From contig NZ_MLAM01000004.1 in the NCBI RefSeq assembly GCF_002272825.1, positions 88,488-152,487 of the forward strand: DNA of 64,000 nt, in the 5' to 3' direction. The notes below the pieces were generated by a model, which was given only the letters and a program-made list of their open reading frames with translations, had not been told where the DNA came from and searched no databases. Both the position numbers and the translations under genes were made by a program. This document shows, one piece after another, positions 27,587-37,318 of this stretch (within the stretch, counting starts at the first letter, position 1; every line of letters begins with the position of its first letter). The stretch is from Helicobacter sp. 11S02596-1 (GTDB taxonomy: Bacteria; Campylobacterota; Campylobacteria; Campylobacterales; Helicobacteraceae).

Positions 27587-29938
27587 TTGCATATTGCGAA
27601 AATATTTTTACTTATTTTTTTTCTTGCCAATCTGGCATACTCGCTTGAAATCGCAGTCAATTATGGCAAAGAAAATTCAAAAAATTTCTCCGTGCTTAAT
27701 CTCAAAGATTCCAAGCCTTTTTTATGCAAAGAAAAGCCAAGCCACGCAGACAACACGCATATCATCGAATGCATCATCGATGCGATACCTCAAGAAGGTT
27801 TCAGCCCAACTAGAACGATGTTTTTTGATTTTTACTATCGGATGATTGATGGGAAATTCCACCTTTATATTGAACCGAAAAAAAAACAAAAACTTTTTGC
27901 CATCCAAGGCGATCTCAAAAAAGATATCCGCCTCATCAGAGAAAAACCGACTTTTTCTCGCATATGGCAAATCGTAGGCTATGAAGATAAAATCCCATTT
28001 CTCTCCCACCAAAAACCCCGAGGGCTAAACTTCCCTATCTCCATACCCGATGCCCAAACACCCTTTATCGCCGAACTTGACATCAACAACAAACCCTTAG
28101 AATACACCAAGGGATTTGATTTTGATGCCTATATGCGGGCAAAATCCCAACTTGAAAAAAAATCCTATTATGAAGTCCTCAACACCATTAACGAAACACT
28201 CAAACAATACCCCAACACCATTTTCAAAAAAGATCTCTATCTCTATCAGATTATCGCTCTCAGCAAGCTCGATCAAAAACAACAAGATACCATCATCGAC
28301 ATCGCTACAAACTGGATCAAACAATACCCCAGCGATACTTCTATCCCCCAAGTGCTATATATGTTGGCAAAAGCCTACGCCGATATACGATACGATTCAG
28401 AAGCCCAATACTATTATAAAAGGATTATCCAAGAATACCCTAAAAATCGATATGCCCCGTTAGCAAAAATGCAACTTGCCATCGAGTTTTCCAACACCTC
28501 TAATATTGGACTTGCCTCGATCTATTTCCAAGAAGCCTATTCGGAGGCAAAAGACCTCGAAAGTGCGAGTGAAATCGCCATCAATTGGGCAAAATTTGAG
28601 GTAAAAAAACAAAATTTCACCAATGCAGAGGATTTGATTGAAAAAGTTCTCCAAGCTTACCCGCAATTTTTTCTTCTCAATCCCCAAAAAACCTATCAAA
28701 CCATTGGGTTTTTGGAAAAAAATGCACTTTATAAAAGCGCTGCTAATATCGCCCAATATCTCTTTACACACACCGATGACAAACAGATCCAAGAACAAGT
28801 CGGTTATGATCTCGGCAATCTCTACGCAAAGGCTAATGAGTTTGACAAAGCCCATCAAGCAAATCTTGCTTACATCAAAAACTACCCAACAAGTCCAAAA
28901 ATAAAAGAAGTGCAAAAACGCGATGATGAAATCTTATTCAAAATCTCTGGCGATAACAAAGAAAAACTCAAGCGCTACAACTATATCATCGCCAAATATC
29001 CCGGCACCAAAGAAAGCCAACAAGCATTAGAGAAAAAAGCCCAACTCCTCATTGATGAAAAACAATTCCAAGAAGTCCTTGCCATCAGAAAAGACCTTGG
29101 AGAAGATTCTGTATTTGTCCAAACAGCGCTAAATAGCCTCATCAAACAATATCTCCAAACAAAAGACTGCAAAAATGCCAATCTCTATCTGATACAAACC
29201 ACGCACTACGATCTCACGGGGGAACAAAAACTCCAAGCGTTTCATTGCCTCTATAATGCCTCACTCAACAAAAATGCCCAAATCATCTCCAAAGATATGG
29301 CAAAACAAGCCAAAAGTATCGATGAAAAACTAGCTTGGCTGGTTAATGATGCCAAAAACCTCTACCAACTAGGCGATTACAAAACCTCAATGCTTGCTGC
29401 AAAAGACGCATTTTCGCTCGCACTTGCAAGCAAAAAATCGCAATATTATGATGTCGGATTTACATTATTTTTTGATCTCGCAAATATCAACAGCAAGGAA
29501 GAGGCATTCAAGGTTTATTCCCAGCTTGAAAAATTCTTTAAAGATGATTCCCGAATGATAAAAGTGTATGCCACGCTTCTGAATTGGGAAACGGGGATGA
29601 AAAACGATACGACTATACAAATCTATGCCAAAAATATCATTGCCCTGCAAAAAAAATACAAAACCGATGAATTTACCCCTTATGCAGAGTTTGAACTCAT
29701 CAACTCCCTAATGCGTGTAGGCAAAGCCCCCGAGGCATTGACTGCGGTGAATAGCTTGCTCCAAAAAAATCTCACCAACGAACAAAAACAAAAAGCCCTC
29801 TATACCAAAGCGTCTATACAAAATCTCCAAAACAACGCACAAGGGGCAAAAGATTCATTTGAAAAATGCACCAAAATCCCAGCCGATTCCCCGTGGAAAA
29901 ATCTCTGCACAGAGGGGTTGGATTTATTCAAACCATAA
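27587..29938 (+). CDS. pflA: Flagellar motor scaffold protein PflA (TPR repeats)
   Basis: 783 residues. Campylobacter and Helicobacter PflA is a periplasmic protein of the enlarged flagellar motor and is needed for stator assembly and rotation. The sequence starts with a signal peptide (IAKIFLLIFFLANLAYS, cleavage near residue 19), followed by an Ig-like beta region and then a long array of helical TPR-like repeats to the end (YYEVLNTINETLKQYP, LYMLAKAYADIRYDS and others). I chose the TTG at 27587 with GGAG upstream; a TTG at 27566 is also in frame. It follows nuoN at the same place as in H. pylori (HP1274). Confidence 0.88.
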   Translation: MHIAKIFLLIFFLANLAYSLEIAVNYGKENSKNFSVLNLKDSKPFLCKEKPSHADNTHIIECIIDAIPQEGFSPTRTMFFDFYYRMIDGKFHLYIEPKKKQKLFAIQGDLKKDIRLIREKPTFSRIWQIVGYEDKIPFLSHQKPRGLNFPISIPDAQTPFIAELDINNKPLEYTKGFDFDAYMRAKSQLEKKSYYEVLNTINETLKQYPNTIFKKDLYLYQIIALSKLDQKQQDTIIDIATNWIKQYPSDTSIPQVLYMLAKAYADIRYDSEAQYYYKRIIQEYPKNRYAPLAKMQLAIEFSNTSNIGLASIYFQEAYSEAKDLESASEIAINWAKFEVKKQNFTNAEDLIEKVLQAYPQFFLLNPQKTYQTIGFLEKNALYKSAANIAQYLFTHTDDKQIQEQVGYDLGNLYAKANEFDKAHQANLAYIKNYPTSPKIKEVQKRDDEILFKISGDNKEKLKRYNYIIAKYPGTKESQQALEKKAQLLIDEKQFQEVLAIRKDLGEDSVFVQTALNSLIKQYLQTKDCKNANLYLIQTTHYDLTGEQKLQAFHCLYNASLNKNAQIISKDMAKQAKSIDEKLAWLVNDAKNLYQLGDYKTSMLAAKDAFSLALASKKSQYYDVGFTLFFDLANINSKEEAFKVYSQLEKFFKDDSRMIKVYATLLNWETGMKNDTTIQIYAKNIIALQKKYKTDEFTPYAEFELINSLMRVGKAPEALTAVNSLLQKNLTNEQKQKALYTKASIQNLQNNAQGAKDSFEKCTKIPADSPWKNLCTEGLDLFKP

Positions 29939-29956
29939 AAAAAGGAAACAAAATAG

Positions 29957-31357
29957 ATGATAGATTCGAGCATCTTTAGAGAATACGACATTCGCGGTAT
30001 TTATGATCAAAATCTCACCCAAGACATCGTTTTTACCATCGGGGTGCTACTAGGCGAACACATCAAGCAAAATGGTAGCACAAGCATTTTCATCGGTTAT
30101 GATGCCCGCACCCACTCCCCACAGCTCTATGAATGGCTCAAAGCAGGGTTATTCCAAAGCGGGATTATGGTGTATTTTATCGGGATGATTCCCACGCCGG
30201 TTGCGTATTTTGCCACTTACAACACGATTGATGGGGTTAGCTCGCCTAATTCGATTATGATTACTGGCTCGCACAACCCCCCGCAATACAATGGATTCAA
30301 GATCACAATCGCTCGCAAGCCTTTCTATGGAAAAGACATCAAAGATTTGGGCGAAAAATTAGCCCAAAACCTACGCACCTATGTCCCCGCACCCATCCAA
30401 GACCACCCGATAAATGCACTCAAAGCCTATAAAGATTATTTGATAGAGCATTTTCCAAACCTCAAAAATTTCCCCTACCCCATCGCACTTGATTATGGCA
30501 ATGGCGTAGGCGCACTCGGGCTAGAAGATGTTTTGGACGCACTCCATATCCCCCATCACGCATTGTTTGAAACGCCTGATGGGAGTTTTCCCAACCACCA
30601 CCCCGACCCAAGTGAAGAAAAAAATCTCACCCAGCTTAAAAGCTATCTCAAAAGCCACGCTATCCCTATCGGGCTGGCATTTGATGGGGATGCTGATCGC
30701 ATTGCTTTACTGACGGCTAACCACGACTACAAAGGCGATGAATTAGCGATTTTATTTGCCAAAAATCTCAGTGAGAATGGCATTTCCCCGCTGGTTATTG
30801 GGGAGGTCAAATGTTCGCAGATTATGTATGATACTATCGATAAAATCGGCAAAAGCGTGATGTATAAAACCGGTCATAGCAACCTCAAAATCAAACTCAA
30901 AGAGCTTAACGCCCATCTAGCTGCTGAAATGAGCGGGCATATGTTTTTCAATGACCGCTATTTTGGCTATGATGACGCTATTTATGCAGGTTTGCGGGCA
31001 TTAGAGTTGTTTTTGAAGCAAACACCAAAAGAGCTTGAAGCGACCATAGAGAGCCTCCCAGCACTCTATTGCACGCCCGAAGAAAAAGTCCCTGCGAGCG
31101 AAGAAAACAAATTTATTATCATCGAAAAACTCCACGAAATACTCAAAAACCCCCCAAGCGACTTTCCAAAAATCCTCCAGATTATCAGCATTGATGGTGT
31201 CCGAGTGATATTTGAAGATGGCTGGGGATTGGTGCGTGCGAGCAACACAACACCTGTTTTGGTTACAAGATTTGAAGCAAAAGACAAACCAACTGCTGAT
31301 TTTTACAAAAAACAACTCCTCGAATTGATAGAAAAAATAAAAAATCTATTGTATTAA
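29957..31357 (+). CDS. algC: Phosphomannomutase/phosphoglucomutase
   Basis: 466 residues, alpha-D-phosphohexomutase family. The active-site serine is in TGSHNPPQYNGFK, the metal loop is FDGDADR, the sugar-specificity loop AEMSGHMFF and the phosphate-binding tail RASNTTPVLVTRFE. It interconverts hexose 6- and 1-phosphates for LPS and glycan precursors. Position directly after pflA is as in H. pylori (HP1275). AAAGGA lies upstream of the ATG. Confidence 0.94.
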   Translation: MIDSSIFREYDIRGIYDQNLTQDIVFTIGVLLGEHIKQNGSTSIFIGYDARTHSPQLYEWLKAGLFQSGIMVYFIGMIPTPVAYFATYNTIDGVSSPNSIMITGSHNPPQYNGFKITIARKPFYGKDIKDLGEKLAQNLRTYVPAPIQDHPINALKAYKDYLIEHFPNLKNFPYPIALDYGNGVGALGLEDVLDALHIPHHALFETPDGSFPNHHPDPSEEKNLTQLKSYLKSHAIPIGLAFDGDADRIALLTANHDYKGDELAILFAKNLSENGISPLVIGEVKCSQIMYDTIDKIGKSVMYKTGHSNLKIKLKELNAHLAAEMSGHMFFNDRYFGYDDAIYAGLRALELFLKQTPKELEATIESLPALYCTPEEKVPASEENKFIIIEKLHEILKNPPSDFPKILQIISIDGVRVIFEDGWGLVRASNTTPVLVTRFEAKDKPTADFYKKQLLELIEKIKNLLY

Positions 31358-31435
31358 ACAAAGCAATCTCTCAAAAGCTCGAGGTTGTGATAAAATACGC
31401 GCCACTTTCCTGAAAAAATCACTCAAAGGACGTTT

Positions 31436-33514
31436 ATGAGTTTCTCAAAATTAAGTATCGGTGCAAAAATTATCACAATTGTGTCTTTGTGCGTGGTATT
31501 GGGTATTTTTGTTTTAGGTTTTATCATCTCCGCTGAGGTCAGAAATGTCATCGAAGAACAATCTGATGCTGCTTTGAGTGCCAAAGCAGATATTGGTGCG
31601 AACAAAATCCGTATCGCCACCAATGGTGCCATCTCCTCCCTAGAAACCACTAGAAGTATCCTCAACACTGATAACACAAGCATCCAAAATCTTAAAAATA
31701 TTAGAAATATCATTGCCAATATGGTGAGTAGCAATCATTACATCACACTCGGTTGGATCGCCATCAATGATAGCAATTATTACAACACTTCCAATCCTGA
31801 TTTTATTGTCAATAATACATTTATACTCGAAATGCCAAAATCTGGCGACAAAGTTATCACCAAAAAATCTGATGGCTCTATTTTGAAAAATCGTGCCTAT
31901 GTTGAAAGTATCAAAACAGGCGAACTCTCCTATGCACCGCCATCTTATAGCAAACTCCCTGATGGACGAACCATCTATGGGGTAAATATCGCAGGACCTA
32001 TCAAAAATGAAAATGGTAAAATCATTGGGGCGATAGGTATATTTATTGACCTCAATATCCTCAAAGATATGTTATTAGATCCTGCTACAAAAACCTTTAA
32101 AGATGAGAATTCCTTTTTGCTAACTTCAGGCGGTAGAGTTGCATTGTCCTATGATGAAAAGCTCCAAAACAAATTCCTCAAAGATATCAATAAAGACCCG
32201 AGTGTTGATGAAATCATCAAAGCGCAAAAAAACAACACGCCCGAGATTATCAGCTATGGCGGGATGGCAAATGCCCAAAAAAGTATCCTAGCATTACAGC
32301 CATTCAAGATGTATGACAAAATCGACTTGACTTGGGTTGTGGGCGTTTATTCCTCTGAAGAAAGCGTTTATCAGCCTGTGCGAAATATTCAATGGCTCAT
32401 CATCCTAACAAGTATCGTGATTATGCTCATTATTGTCATATCGATTTATTTCTATATCAAAACCAAAATCGCCCGACGTATCCATAATATCTATAATGTC
32501 TTGATTAGCTTTTTCCGTCTTCTCAATCACGAAACCAATAGCAATATCAAACTCCTAGTCGTCCAAGCAGAAGATGAACTAGGCAGAATGGGACACGCTA
32601 TCAATGACAATATCACCAAAACGCAAAAAACCCTTGAGCAAGATAAAAATGCTGTCTCTGAATCCGTGCTTGTCGCCCAAGAAGTCGAGTCTGGCAACCT
32701 CACAGCCAGAATCACCAAGCAACCTGCCAACCCACAGCTTATTGAGCTCAAAAATGTCTTGAATAAAATGCTTGATGTCTTGCAACAAAAAATCGGTGCG
32801 AATATGAACGAAATCCAAAGGATTTTTGATGATTACAAAAATCTCAATTTCACTTCAGACATCAAAGATGCCAAAGGAAATGTAGAAATCACGACTAATA
32901 TTTTGGGGCAAGAAATCAAAAAAATGCTTATCACTTCTTCAAACTTTGCAAACAATCTATCAGAAGAGAGCCAAAAACTAAAAATTGCTGTTGATAAACT
33001 CAATGAAAGCTCAAAATACCAATCTCAAAACCTCAAACAAACCTCTATATCGGTAGAAGAGGTTACCGACTCAATGCAAAATGTTGCTTCAAAAACCAAT
33101 GATGTCATCGCCCAAGGGCAAGATATCAAAAATATCATCGACATTATCCGCGACATTGCCGACCAAACCAATCTCCTCGCCCTCAATGCCGCTATCGAGG
33201 CAGCTAGAGCGGGCGAGCACGGCAGAGGATTTGCTGTTGTCGCTGATGAAGTGCGCAAGCTTGCTGAAAGGACACAAAAATCCCTAGCTGAAATAGAAAC
33301 CAATATCAATATTTTGGTGCAATCTATCAGCGATATGGCAGAATCCATCAGTATGCAAACCAAAAATATCACCCAAATCAATGAGACCATTGCCGAACTC
33401 GAAACCAATACCCAAAACAATGTTGGTATCGTGGATTCATCATTGACTATCAGCAACAATGTTAATCAAATCGCTAATGAAATCCTTGAAGACACCCGCA
33501 AGAAAAAATTCTAA
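31436..33514 (+). CDS. Methyl-accepting chemotaxis protein with dCache sensor
   Basis: 692 residues. First membrane helix about residues 9-31 ([20 protein letters not shown]), a large periplasmic dCache-type sensor (about 32-315, with [13 protein letters not shown] and [15 protein letters not shown]), a second helix about 318-342 ([20 protein letters not shown]), a HAMP region, and the cytoplasmic signalling hairpin with the conserved tip [20 protein letters not shown] and [18 protein letters not shown]. No CheR-binding pentapeptide is seen at the C-terminus (ends RKKKF). The ligand cannot be read from sequence. Alone, with its own upstream gap (78 bp) and AAAGGA before the ATG. Confidence 0.93.
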   Translation: MSFSKLSIGAKIITIVSLCVVLGIFVLGFIISAEVRNVIEEQSDAALSAKADIGANKIRIATNGAISSLETTRSILNTDNTSIQNLKNIRNIIANMVSSNHYITLGWIAINDSNYYNTSNPDFIVNNTFILEMPKSGDKVITKKSDGSILKNRAYVESIKTGELSYAPPSYSKLPDGRTIYGVNIAGPIKNENGKIIGAIGIFIDLNILKDMLLDPATKTFKDENSFLLTSGGRVALSYDEKLQNKFLKDINKDPSVDEIIKAQKNNTPEIISYGGMANAQKSILALQPFKMYDKIDLTWVVGVYSSEESVYQPVRNIQWLIILTSIVIMLIIVISIYFYIKTKIARRIHNIYNVLISFFRLLNHETNSNIKLLVVQAEDELGRMGHAINDNITKTQKTLEQDKNAVSESVLVAQEVESGNLTARITKQPANPQLIELKNVLNKMLDVLQQKIGANMNEIQRIFDDYKNLNFTSDIKDAKGNVEITTNILGQEIKKMLITSSNFANNLSEESQKLKIAVDKLNESSKYQSQNLKQTSISVEEVTDSMQNVASKTNDVIAQGQDIKNIIDIIRDIADQTNLLALNAAIEAARAGEHGRGFAVVADEVRKLAERTQKSLAEIETNINILVQSISDMAESISMQTKNITQINETIAELETNTQNNVGIVDSSLTISNNVNQIANEILEDTRKKKF

Positions 33515-34035
33515 ATCTCTCTGCCTCAAAAAAGAGTCCAAATTTTGGACTCTAAAAACAAAATCCAAAAATTCATTCGATTCATCGCAAAATATCCCAA
33601 TAAATACCAAAAAACAAGACAATAAAAAAATTTAAAATTCTAAAATAGCTGTGGCGTTTTGTATAAAACAGAGGCGGAATTTCAGGAGATATTTGCTTTT
33701 AACCTTAGTATAGTGATTTGAGGGGTATATTTAAAACCGAAAATGAAATTTTAACTGCATTTCATCACCAACAATCCTGCACGCCAAGTATAAAAAAACC
33801 GGGGACTTCATCACGAGTTTAAACGCCACAACTCCCATTTAAATGGCTTTTAAAGGATTTTGGAAGTGGGTTTAAATTCTTAAAATCTATATTTAAAATC
33901 TCTCTTCAAGTAAAACTAAAATCCACCAAGCACCCTTTTATGCTTTAAGTTTTAGGGACTTTTTGACTATCTGAGAATTTTTTCTATAAAAATAAACTTA
34001 CAATAACCTATAGCGGGTTTCAAAATCAAAACCTA
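33515..34035. other. Gene-free gap between convergent genes
   Basis: 521 bp between the convergent chemoreceptor and yejF. No open frame with a credible start is seen on either strand. It holds a strong hairpin at 33533-33553, and TGTGGCGTTT (33650) returning as AAACGCCACA (33821). AT-rich, possibly the remnant of a lost gene. Confidence 0.6.
33533..33553 (-). terminator. Hairpin, candidate terminator
   Basis: AGAGTCCAAA, one base, then TTTGGACTCT: a nearly perfect 21-nt palindrome. On the minus strand it is followed by a T-run, so it fits an intrinsic terminator for transcription coming leftwards from yejE-yejF, although 480 bp downstream of yejF. On the plus strand it lies just after the chemoreceptor gene but lacks a T-run. 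Confidence 0.5.
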
Positions 34036-35607
34036 TCAAAATCTTGCCTGCAACAACGCTTGAGTATAGGGGTTTTTTGGATTTGTAAAAACATCTTTCA
34101 CATCCCCACTCTCCACCACCTTGCCCGCTTGAAGCACCATCACACGATCACACACCGCCTCGATAACATCCAAATCGTGGCTGATAAACAAATAAGCCAA
34201 GCCGAACTTTTCTTGCAAATCCAAAAGCAACTCAATCACGACTTTTTGCATACTCTTATCAAGTGCCGATGTCGGCTCATCAAGCACGATAATCTTGGGC
34301 TTGAGTGCGATAGCCCTAGCGATAGAAACCCTTTGGCGTTGCCCCCCGCTAAGCGCATAGGGATAAAATCCCATCAACCTACGTTCAAGCCCCACTGAAT
34401 CCAAAATATCACCAATCAAATCCGAATGATTAGCAAGTCCCCCAAGCCTCAAAGCCTCAAAAATAATATCTCGCACACGCATTCTAGGATTGAGCGAGGC
34501 ATAAGGGTCTTGAAACACCACCTGAATATCCCGCCGAAAAGGGCGAAACTCCCTATTAGACAGACTACTCACCGCCTGCCCCAAAAGATATTCCTCCCCA
34601 CTACTCTCTATCAATCGCAAAATCCCCATCGCCAGGCTACTTTTCCCGCTCCCAGACTCACCGACAATCCCCAATGTCTCACCTGATTGCAATATGAAAT
34701 TCACATCATTGACAATCATTTTGGCATTTTTTTTGAAAAAAAACCTTTTTTGTGCATAAGCGATACCAAAATGCTTGACTTCAAGAACCTTTTTCTCGCT
34801 TGGCAAAATGGATTTTTTAGGTAGTTTTAGAGCCTCTAAAAGTAGTTGTGTATAAGGATTTTTAGGCTTTTCAAACACGCTTCCCACCTCGCCACTCTCA
34901 CATATCTTGCCCTCCTTAGCCACATAAACCCGATGGGCAAACCCCCGCACCACGCCCAGATCGTGGCTGATGAGCAAAACTGCGATTTGATATTGCACGC
35001 TAAGATTTTCCAAAAGCTCCATTATTTGCTTTTGAATGCTCGCATCCAGTGCTGTGGTAGGCTCATCGCAAATCAAAAGCTTGGGATGATTGATGATACT
35101 CATCGCAATCGCCACCCTTTGGCGTTGCCCCCCGCTAAGCTCATAGGGATAGCGATCAGCCAGCTCGGATTTCAAGCCTACTTGTGATAAAACCTCATCG
35201 AGCTTATGCAATCTTTGCTTTTTGCTTAAATCCGGGCAATGCAAAATCAGGGATTCTAAAATCTGCTTGCCTACTTTATGCAAGGGATTGAGGCTTGAAA
35301 GCGGTTCTTGAGCGATGTAAGCGATTTCTTTTCCACGAATCTTCCTGATTTGCCTTTCAGATAGCGCCAACAAATCACGCCCCTCAAAGGCAATATTGCC
35401 ATTTTTGAGATTTATATGCGGGTATAGCTTCAAAATCATATTCGCAATGAAACTTTTCCCGCTCCCAGATTCACCGACCAAAGCCACCCGCTCGCCCGCT
35501 CGCACTTTCAAAGAAATATCTTGCACCATAAAGCCATTTTCAAAACCACAGCTCAAAGATTTGATGTCTAAAAGAGGTTTTTTATTTGGGACCGGTATCA
35601 AAGGCAT
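34036..35607 (-). CDS. yejF: Oligopeptide ABC transporter, double ATP-binding protein (YejF/OppDF type)
   Basis: 523 residues with two complete ABC domains in one chain. First half: Walker A GESGSGKSF, signature LSGGQRQRV, Walker B LLICDEPTTALD. Second half: GESGSGKSS, LSGGQRQRV, IIVLDEPTSALD. The QEPLSSLNP and QDPYASLNP Q-loops are typical of peptide/nickel importers. I use the ATG at 35607, overlapping the permease end by 26 nt; an in-frame start at 35634 is also open. H. pylori has the same pair (HP0250/HP0251). Confidence 0.93.
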   Translation of the reverse strand: MPLIPVPNKKPLLDIKSLSCGFENGFMVQDISLKVRAGERVALVGESGSGKSFIANMILKLYPHINLKNGNIAFEGRDLLALSERQIRKIRGKEIAYIAQEPLSSLNPLHKVGKQILESLILHCPDLSKKQRLHKLDEVLSQVGLKSELADRYPYELSGGQRQRVAIAMSIINHPKLLICDEPTTALDASIQKQIMELLENLSVQYQIAVLLISHDLGVVRGFAHRVYVAKEGKICESGEVGSVFEKPKNPYTQLLLEALKLPKKSILPSEKKVLEVKHFGIAYAQKRFFFKKNAKMIVNDVNFILQSGETLGIVGESGSGKSSLAMGILRLIESSGEEYLLGQAVSSLSNREFRPFRRDIQVVFQDPYASLNPRMRVRDIIFEALRLGGLANHSDLIGDILDSVGLERRLMGFYPYALSGGQRQRVSIARAIALKPKIIVLDEPTSALDKSMQKVVIELLLDLQEKFGLAYLFISHDLDVIEAVCDRVMVLQAGKVVESGDVKDVFTNPKNPYTQALLQARF

Positions 35608-36610
35608 CACGCACTCCCTCGCCAATAAAAACAAGAACCGAAAGCAACAAGCTCACAGACAAAAACCCCACAATAGCCAAATGAGGCGAAGAAAGGTTAT
35701 TTTTGCCTTGATTGAGCAACTCGCCCAAAGACGCACTCCCCACAGGCATCCCAAACCCCAAAAAATCCAAACTCACCAGCGTCGCAATGCTCCCTGCCAT
35801 TATAAAAGGGATGTAGGTGATGGTCGCAACCAAAGCATTAGGCAAGATATGATAAAAAATAATCCGAGTATCCAAAGCCCCCAACGCACGTGAAGCCTTG
35901 ATGTAGTCCATATTTCTTCCCCGCAAAAATTCCGCACGCACAACCCCAGCAAGCCCCATCCAGCTAAATACCAAGACCAAAGCAAGAATCCACCAAAAAT
36001 TTGGCGCTAAAAAGCTTGAAATCACGATCAATAAAAAAAGTATCGGCACGCCACTCCAAATCTCGATAAATCGCTGCCCAAACAAATCAAACAGCCCCCC
36101 ATAATACCCCTGCAATGCCCCCACACTCACGCCAATAATGACACTAAAAATACTCAAGAGCAGCCCAAAAAGAATCGAAACACGATAACCATAAATCAAT
36201 CTCGCTGCCACATCTCTGGCTTGATCGTCTGTGCCTAGAATGTGTTTGCTATCAGGACTTGTCGGTGCGGGCGAATCCAAATCCATCACGATGGTATCAT
36301 AACGATAAGGAATCGGGGCGTGAAGCACAAAAGCATTTTTCAAAAGCTTTTTTACATCCGGGTCATTGTAGTTTGCCTCGGTATCAAAATCCCCGCCAAA
36401 GACTTTTTCAGGATAGCTCACAAAAATCGGGAAATACGCTTTGGAATCTTTGTAGATAAATAACGGCTTGTCATTGGCGATAAACCCCGCAAAGAGGGAC
36501 ATAACAAACAAAATGACAAATACCCACAGAGAATAAAATGCCCGTTTATTTGCACAAAACGCACGCCACCGCAATGCCCACAACGAAGATTCCCAAGAAC
36601 CAAGACCCAA
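35582..36610 (-). CDS. yejE: Oligopeptide ABC transporter permease (YejE/OppC type)
   Basis: 342 residues. N-terminal ALRWRAFCANKRAFYSLWVF is typical of YejE. Next comes a periplasmic region (about 45-130) with HILGTDDQARDVAARLIYG, then the permease core with the EAA-type loop RALGALDTRIIFYHILPNAL. The start is a TTG at 36610 with AAGGAG five bases upstream; no ATG is available. The partner permease (YejB) and binding protein (YejA) are not next to it. Instead the repeat island R1 begins about 50 bp upstream. In H. pylori too, oppC-oppD are separate from oppA-oppB, so this is not necessarily a broken operon. Confidence 0.92.
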   Translation of the reverse strand: MGLGSWESSLWALRWRAFCANKRAFYSLWVFVILFVMSLFAGFIANDKPLFIYKDSKAYFPIFVSYPEKVFGGDFDTEANYNDPDVKKLLKNAFVLHAPIPYRYDTIVMDLDSPAPTSPDSKHILGTDDQARDVAARLIYGYRVSILFGLLLSIFSVIIGVSVGALQGYYGGLFDLFGQRFIEIWSGVPILFLLIVISSFLAPNFWWILALVLVFSWMGLAGVVRAEFLRGRNMDYIKASRALGALDTRIIFYHILPNALVATITYIPFIMAGSIATLVSLDFLGFGMPVGSASLGELLNQGKNNLSSPHLAIVGFLSVSLLLSVLVFIGEGVRDAFDTGPK

Positions 36611-36690
36611 ATCTGCTCCTTTTTTGGGAAAGATTCTACAAAAAAAGAATCAATCAAATTAAAAAATCCCTGAGTTTTAGAGCCACCAAG

Positions 36691-36722
36691 TGGTCTTCAG
36701 GTTTATTTTGGAAAAACAAACC
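36691..36722 (+). repeat. T module, copy 1
   Basis: TGGTCTTCAG at 36691-36700 followed by an imperfect hairpin: GGTTTATTTT against AAAACAAACC with one internal mismatch. Confidence 0.75.
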
Positions 36723-36759
36723 GAGTTTGCACAATGAAAACCTTAGAAACTTATCTCGA

Positions 36760-36877
36760 ACGCACAGCCTCTGGCTGGGTGTGAGAGGAGAAGCGTTAAG
36801 CCAAAGACAACTGCTTGTCTTTGGTAGCTTCGCACGGCGATTGCGATGTGCGACTATCAGGAGCACAGCAATACGCC
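36760..36877 (+). repeat. S-Q-P composite element, forward
   Basis: S: AGCC-tct-GGCT (36766-36776) between CGCAC and GGGTGTGAG. Q: CCAAAGACAA-ctgc-TTGTCTTTGG (36801-36824), ten perfect pairs. P: GGCG, ATTGC, ga, TGTGC, loop, GCACA, GCAAT, a, CGCC (36836-36877), in which all three arm segments pair. Confidence 0.85.
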
Positions 36878-36890
36878 TAAACCTTAGAAA

Positions 36891-36964
36891 AAAGACAACT
36901 GCTTGTCTTTGGTAGCTTCGCACGGCGATGCGTTTATGCGACCTTAAGGAGCATAGCAGACGCC
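36891..36964 (+). repeat. Q-P composite element, forward, tandem copy
   Basis: Repeats the start of the previous Q-P unit exactly for 39 bases (36803-36841 and 36891-36929), 88 bp further on. Q: AAAGACAA-ctgc-TTGTCTTT. P: GGCG, a, TGC, gtt, TATGC, loop, GCATA, GCA, ga, CGCC. The P arms differ from the first unit but still pair. Confidence 0.85.
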
Positions 36965-36969
36965 CTTAC

Positions 36970-37042
36970 TTTAGGAGCGAACACCAATTCAATCGGTGGG
37001 AGTGGTCTTCAGATTCAGTTTGAAAAACTGAATCGAATAAAA
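36970..37042 (+). repeat. 73-bp direct repeat, copy 1 (contains a T module)
   Basis: Identical over 73 bases to 37339-37411. Contains CACC/GGTG pairing, then TGGTCTTCAG and the 10-bp hairpin GATTCAGTTT-gaa-AAACTGAATC (37012-37034). Confidence 0.9.
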
Positions 37043-37138
37043 CATAATGTTTTTTAAGCTTTAGCCTTTTAAGATGGAGAGTTTAAAGATAAATTAAAAT
37101 CCTCTTGTTTTGATTTCCCTTGAGGGGGACAAGGGGCT
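37036..37138 (+). repeat. 103-bp block shared with R2, copy 1
   Basis: Matches 63517-63619 in the same orientation with a single difference (AAGATGG here, GAGATGG there). The copies are 26.5 kb apart. The block ends in the left arm of the large hairpin at 37120-37171. Confidence 0.92.
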
Positions 37139-37171
37139 TAAATTGCGAAGTCAGCCCCTTATCCCCCTCAA
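37120..37171. repeat. Long hairpin, 19-bp stem
   Basis: Left arm TTGAGGGGGACAAGGGGCT (37120-37138) pairs with 37153-37171 with one mismatch, around a 14-nt loop. R2 has the left arm only. Confidence 0.85.
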
Positions 37172-37199
37172 ACTCATCGGGCGGGCGGGTGAAAACCCC

Positions 37200-37224
37200 C
37201 TGACCCGCCCCCTTAGCGGGTCAG
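37200..37224. repeat. GC-rich hairpin
   Basis: CTGACCCGC, seven bases, GCGGGTCAG: nine perfect pairs. It follows a GGGCGGGCGGGT run whose reverse complement is partly contained in the left arm, so alternative foldings are possible. GGGCGGGCGGGTGAAAACCC also occurs in R2 near 63864. Confidence 0.75.
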
Positions 37225-37318
37225 ATGACAGGGCGTAGCGGGCTGGGTTTGAGATTTAGTTTGTGAATGGAAACCTTAGAAAACGGGTTGATATTCCTGT
37301 GTTGGCAGGATATAACTC

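Noticed and set aside
36654..36923. Open frames within R1 on either strand (also 37221-37490 and 37554-37739)
   Set aside because: They run across the hairpin modules, and the peptide similarity between copies is fully explained by the DNA repeats. No start signals.
37170..37230. G-quadruplex in the GGGCGGGCGGGT run
   Set aside because: Only three close G-runs are present, and the sequence pairs well with nearby C-runs, so hairpins are more likely.
37285..37300. GGTTGATATTCCTG resembling a conserved 23S rRNA stretch
   Set aside because: Too short, and the surrounding bases do not continue as rRNA. Chance or a very old fragment.
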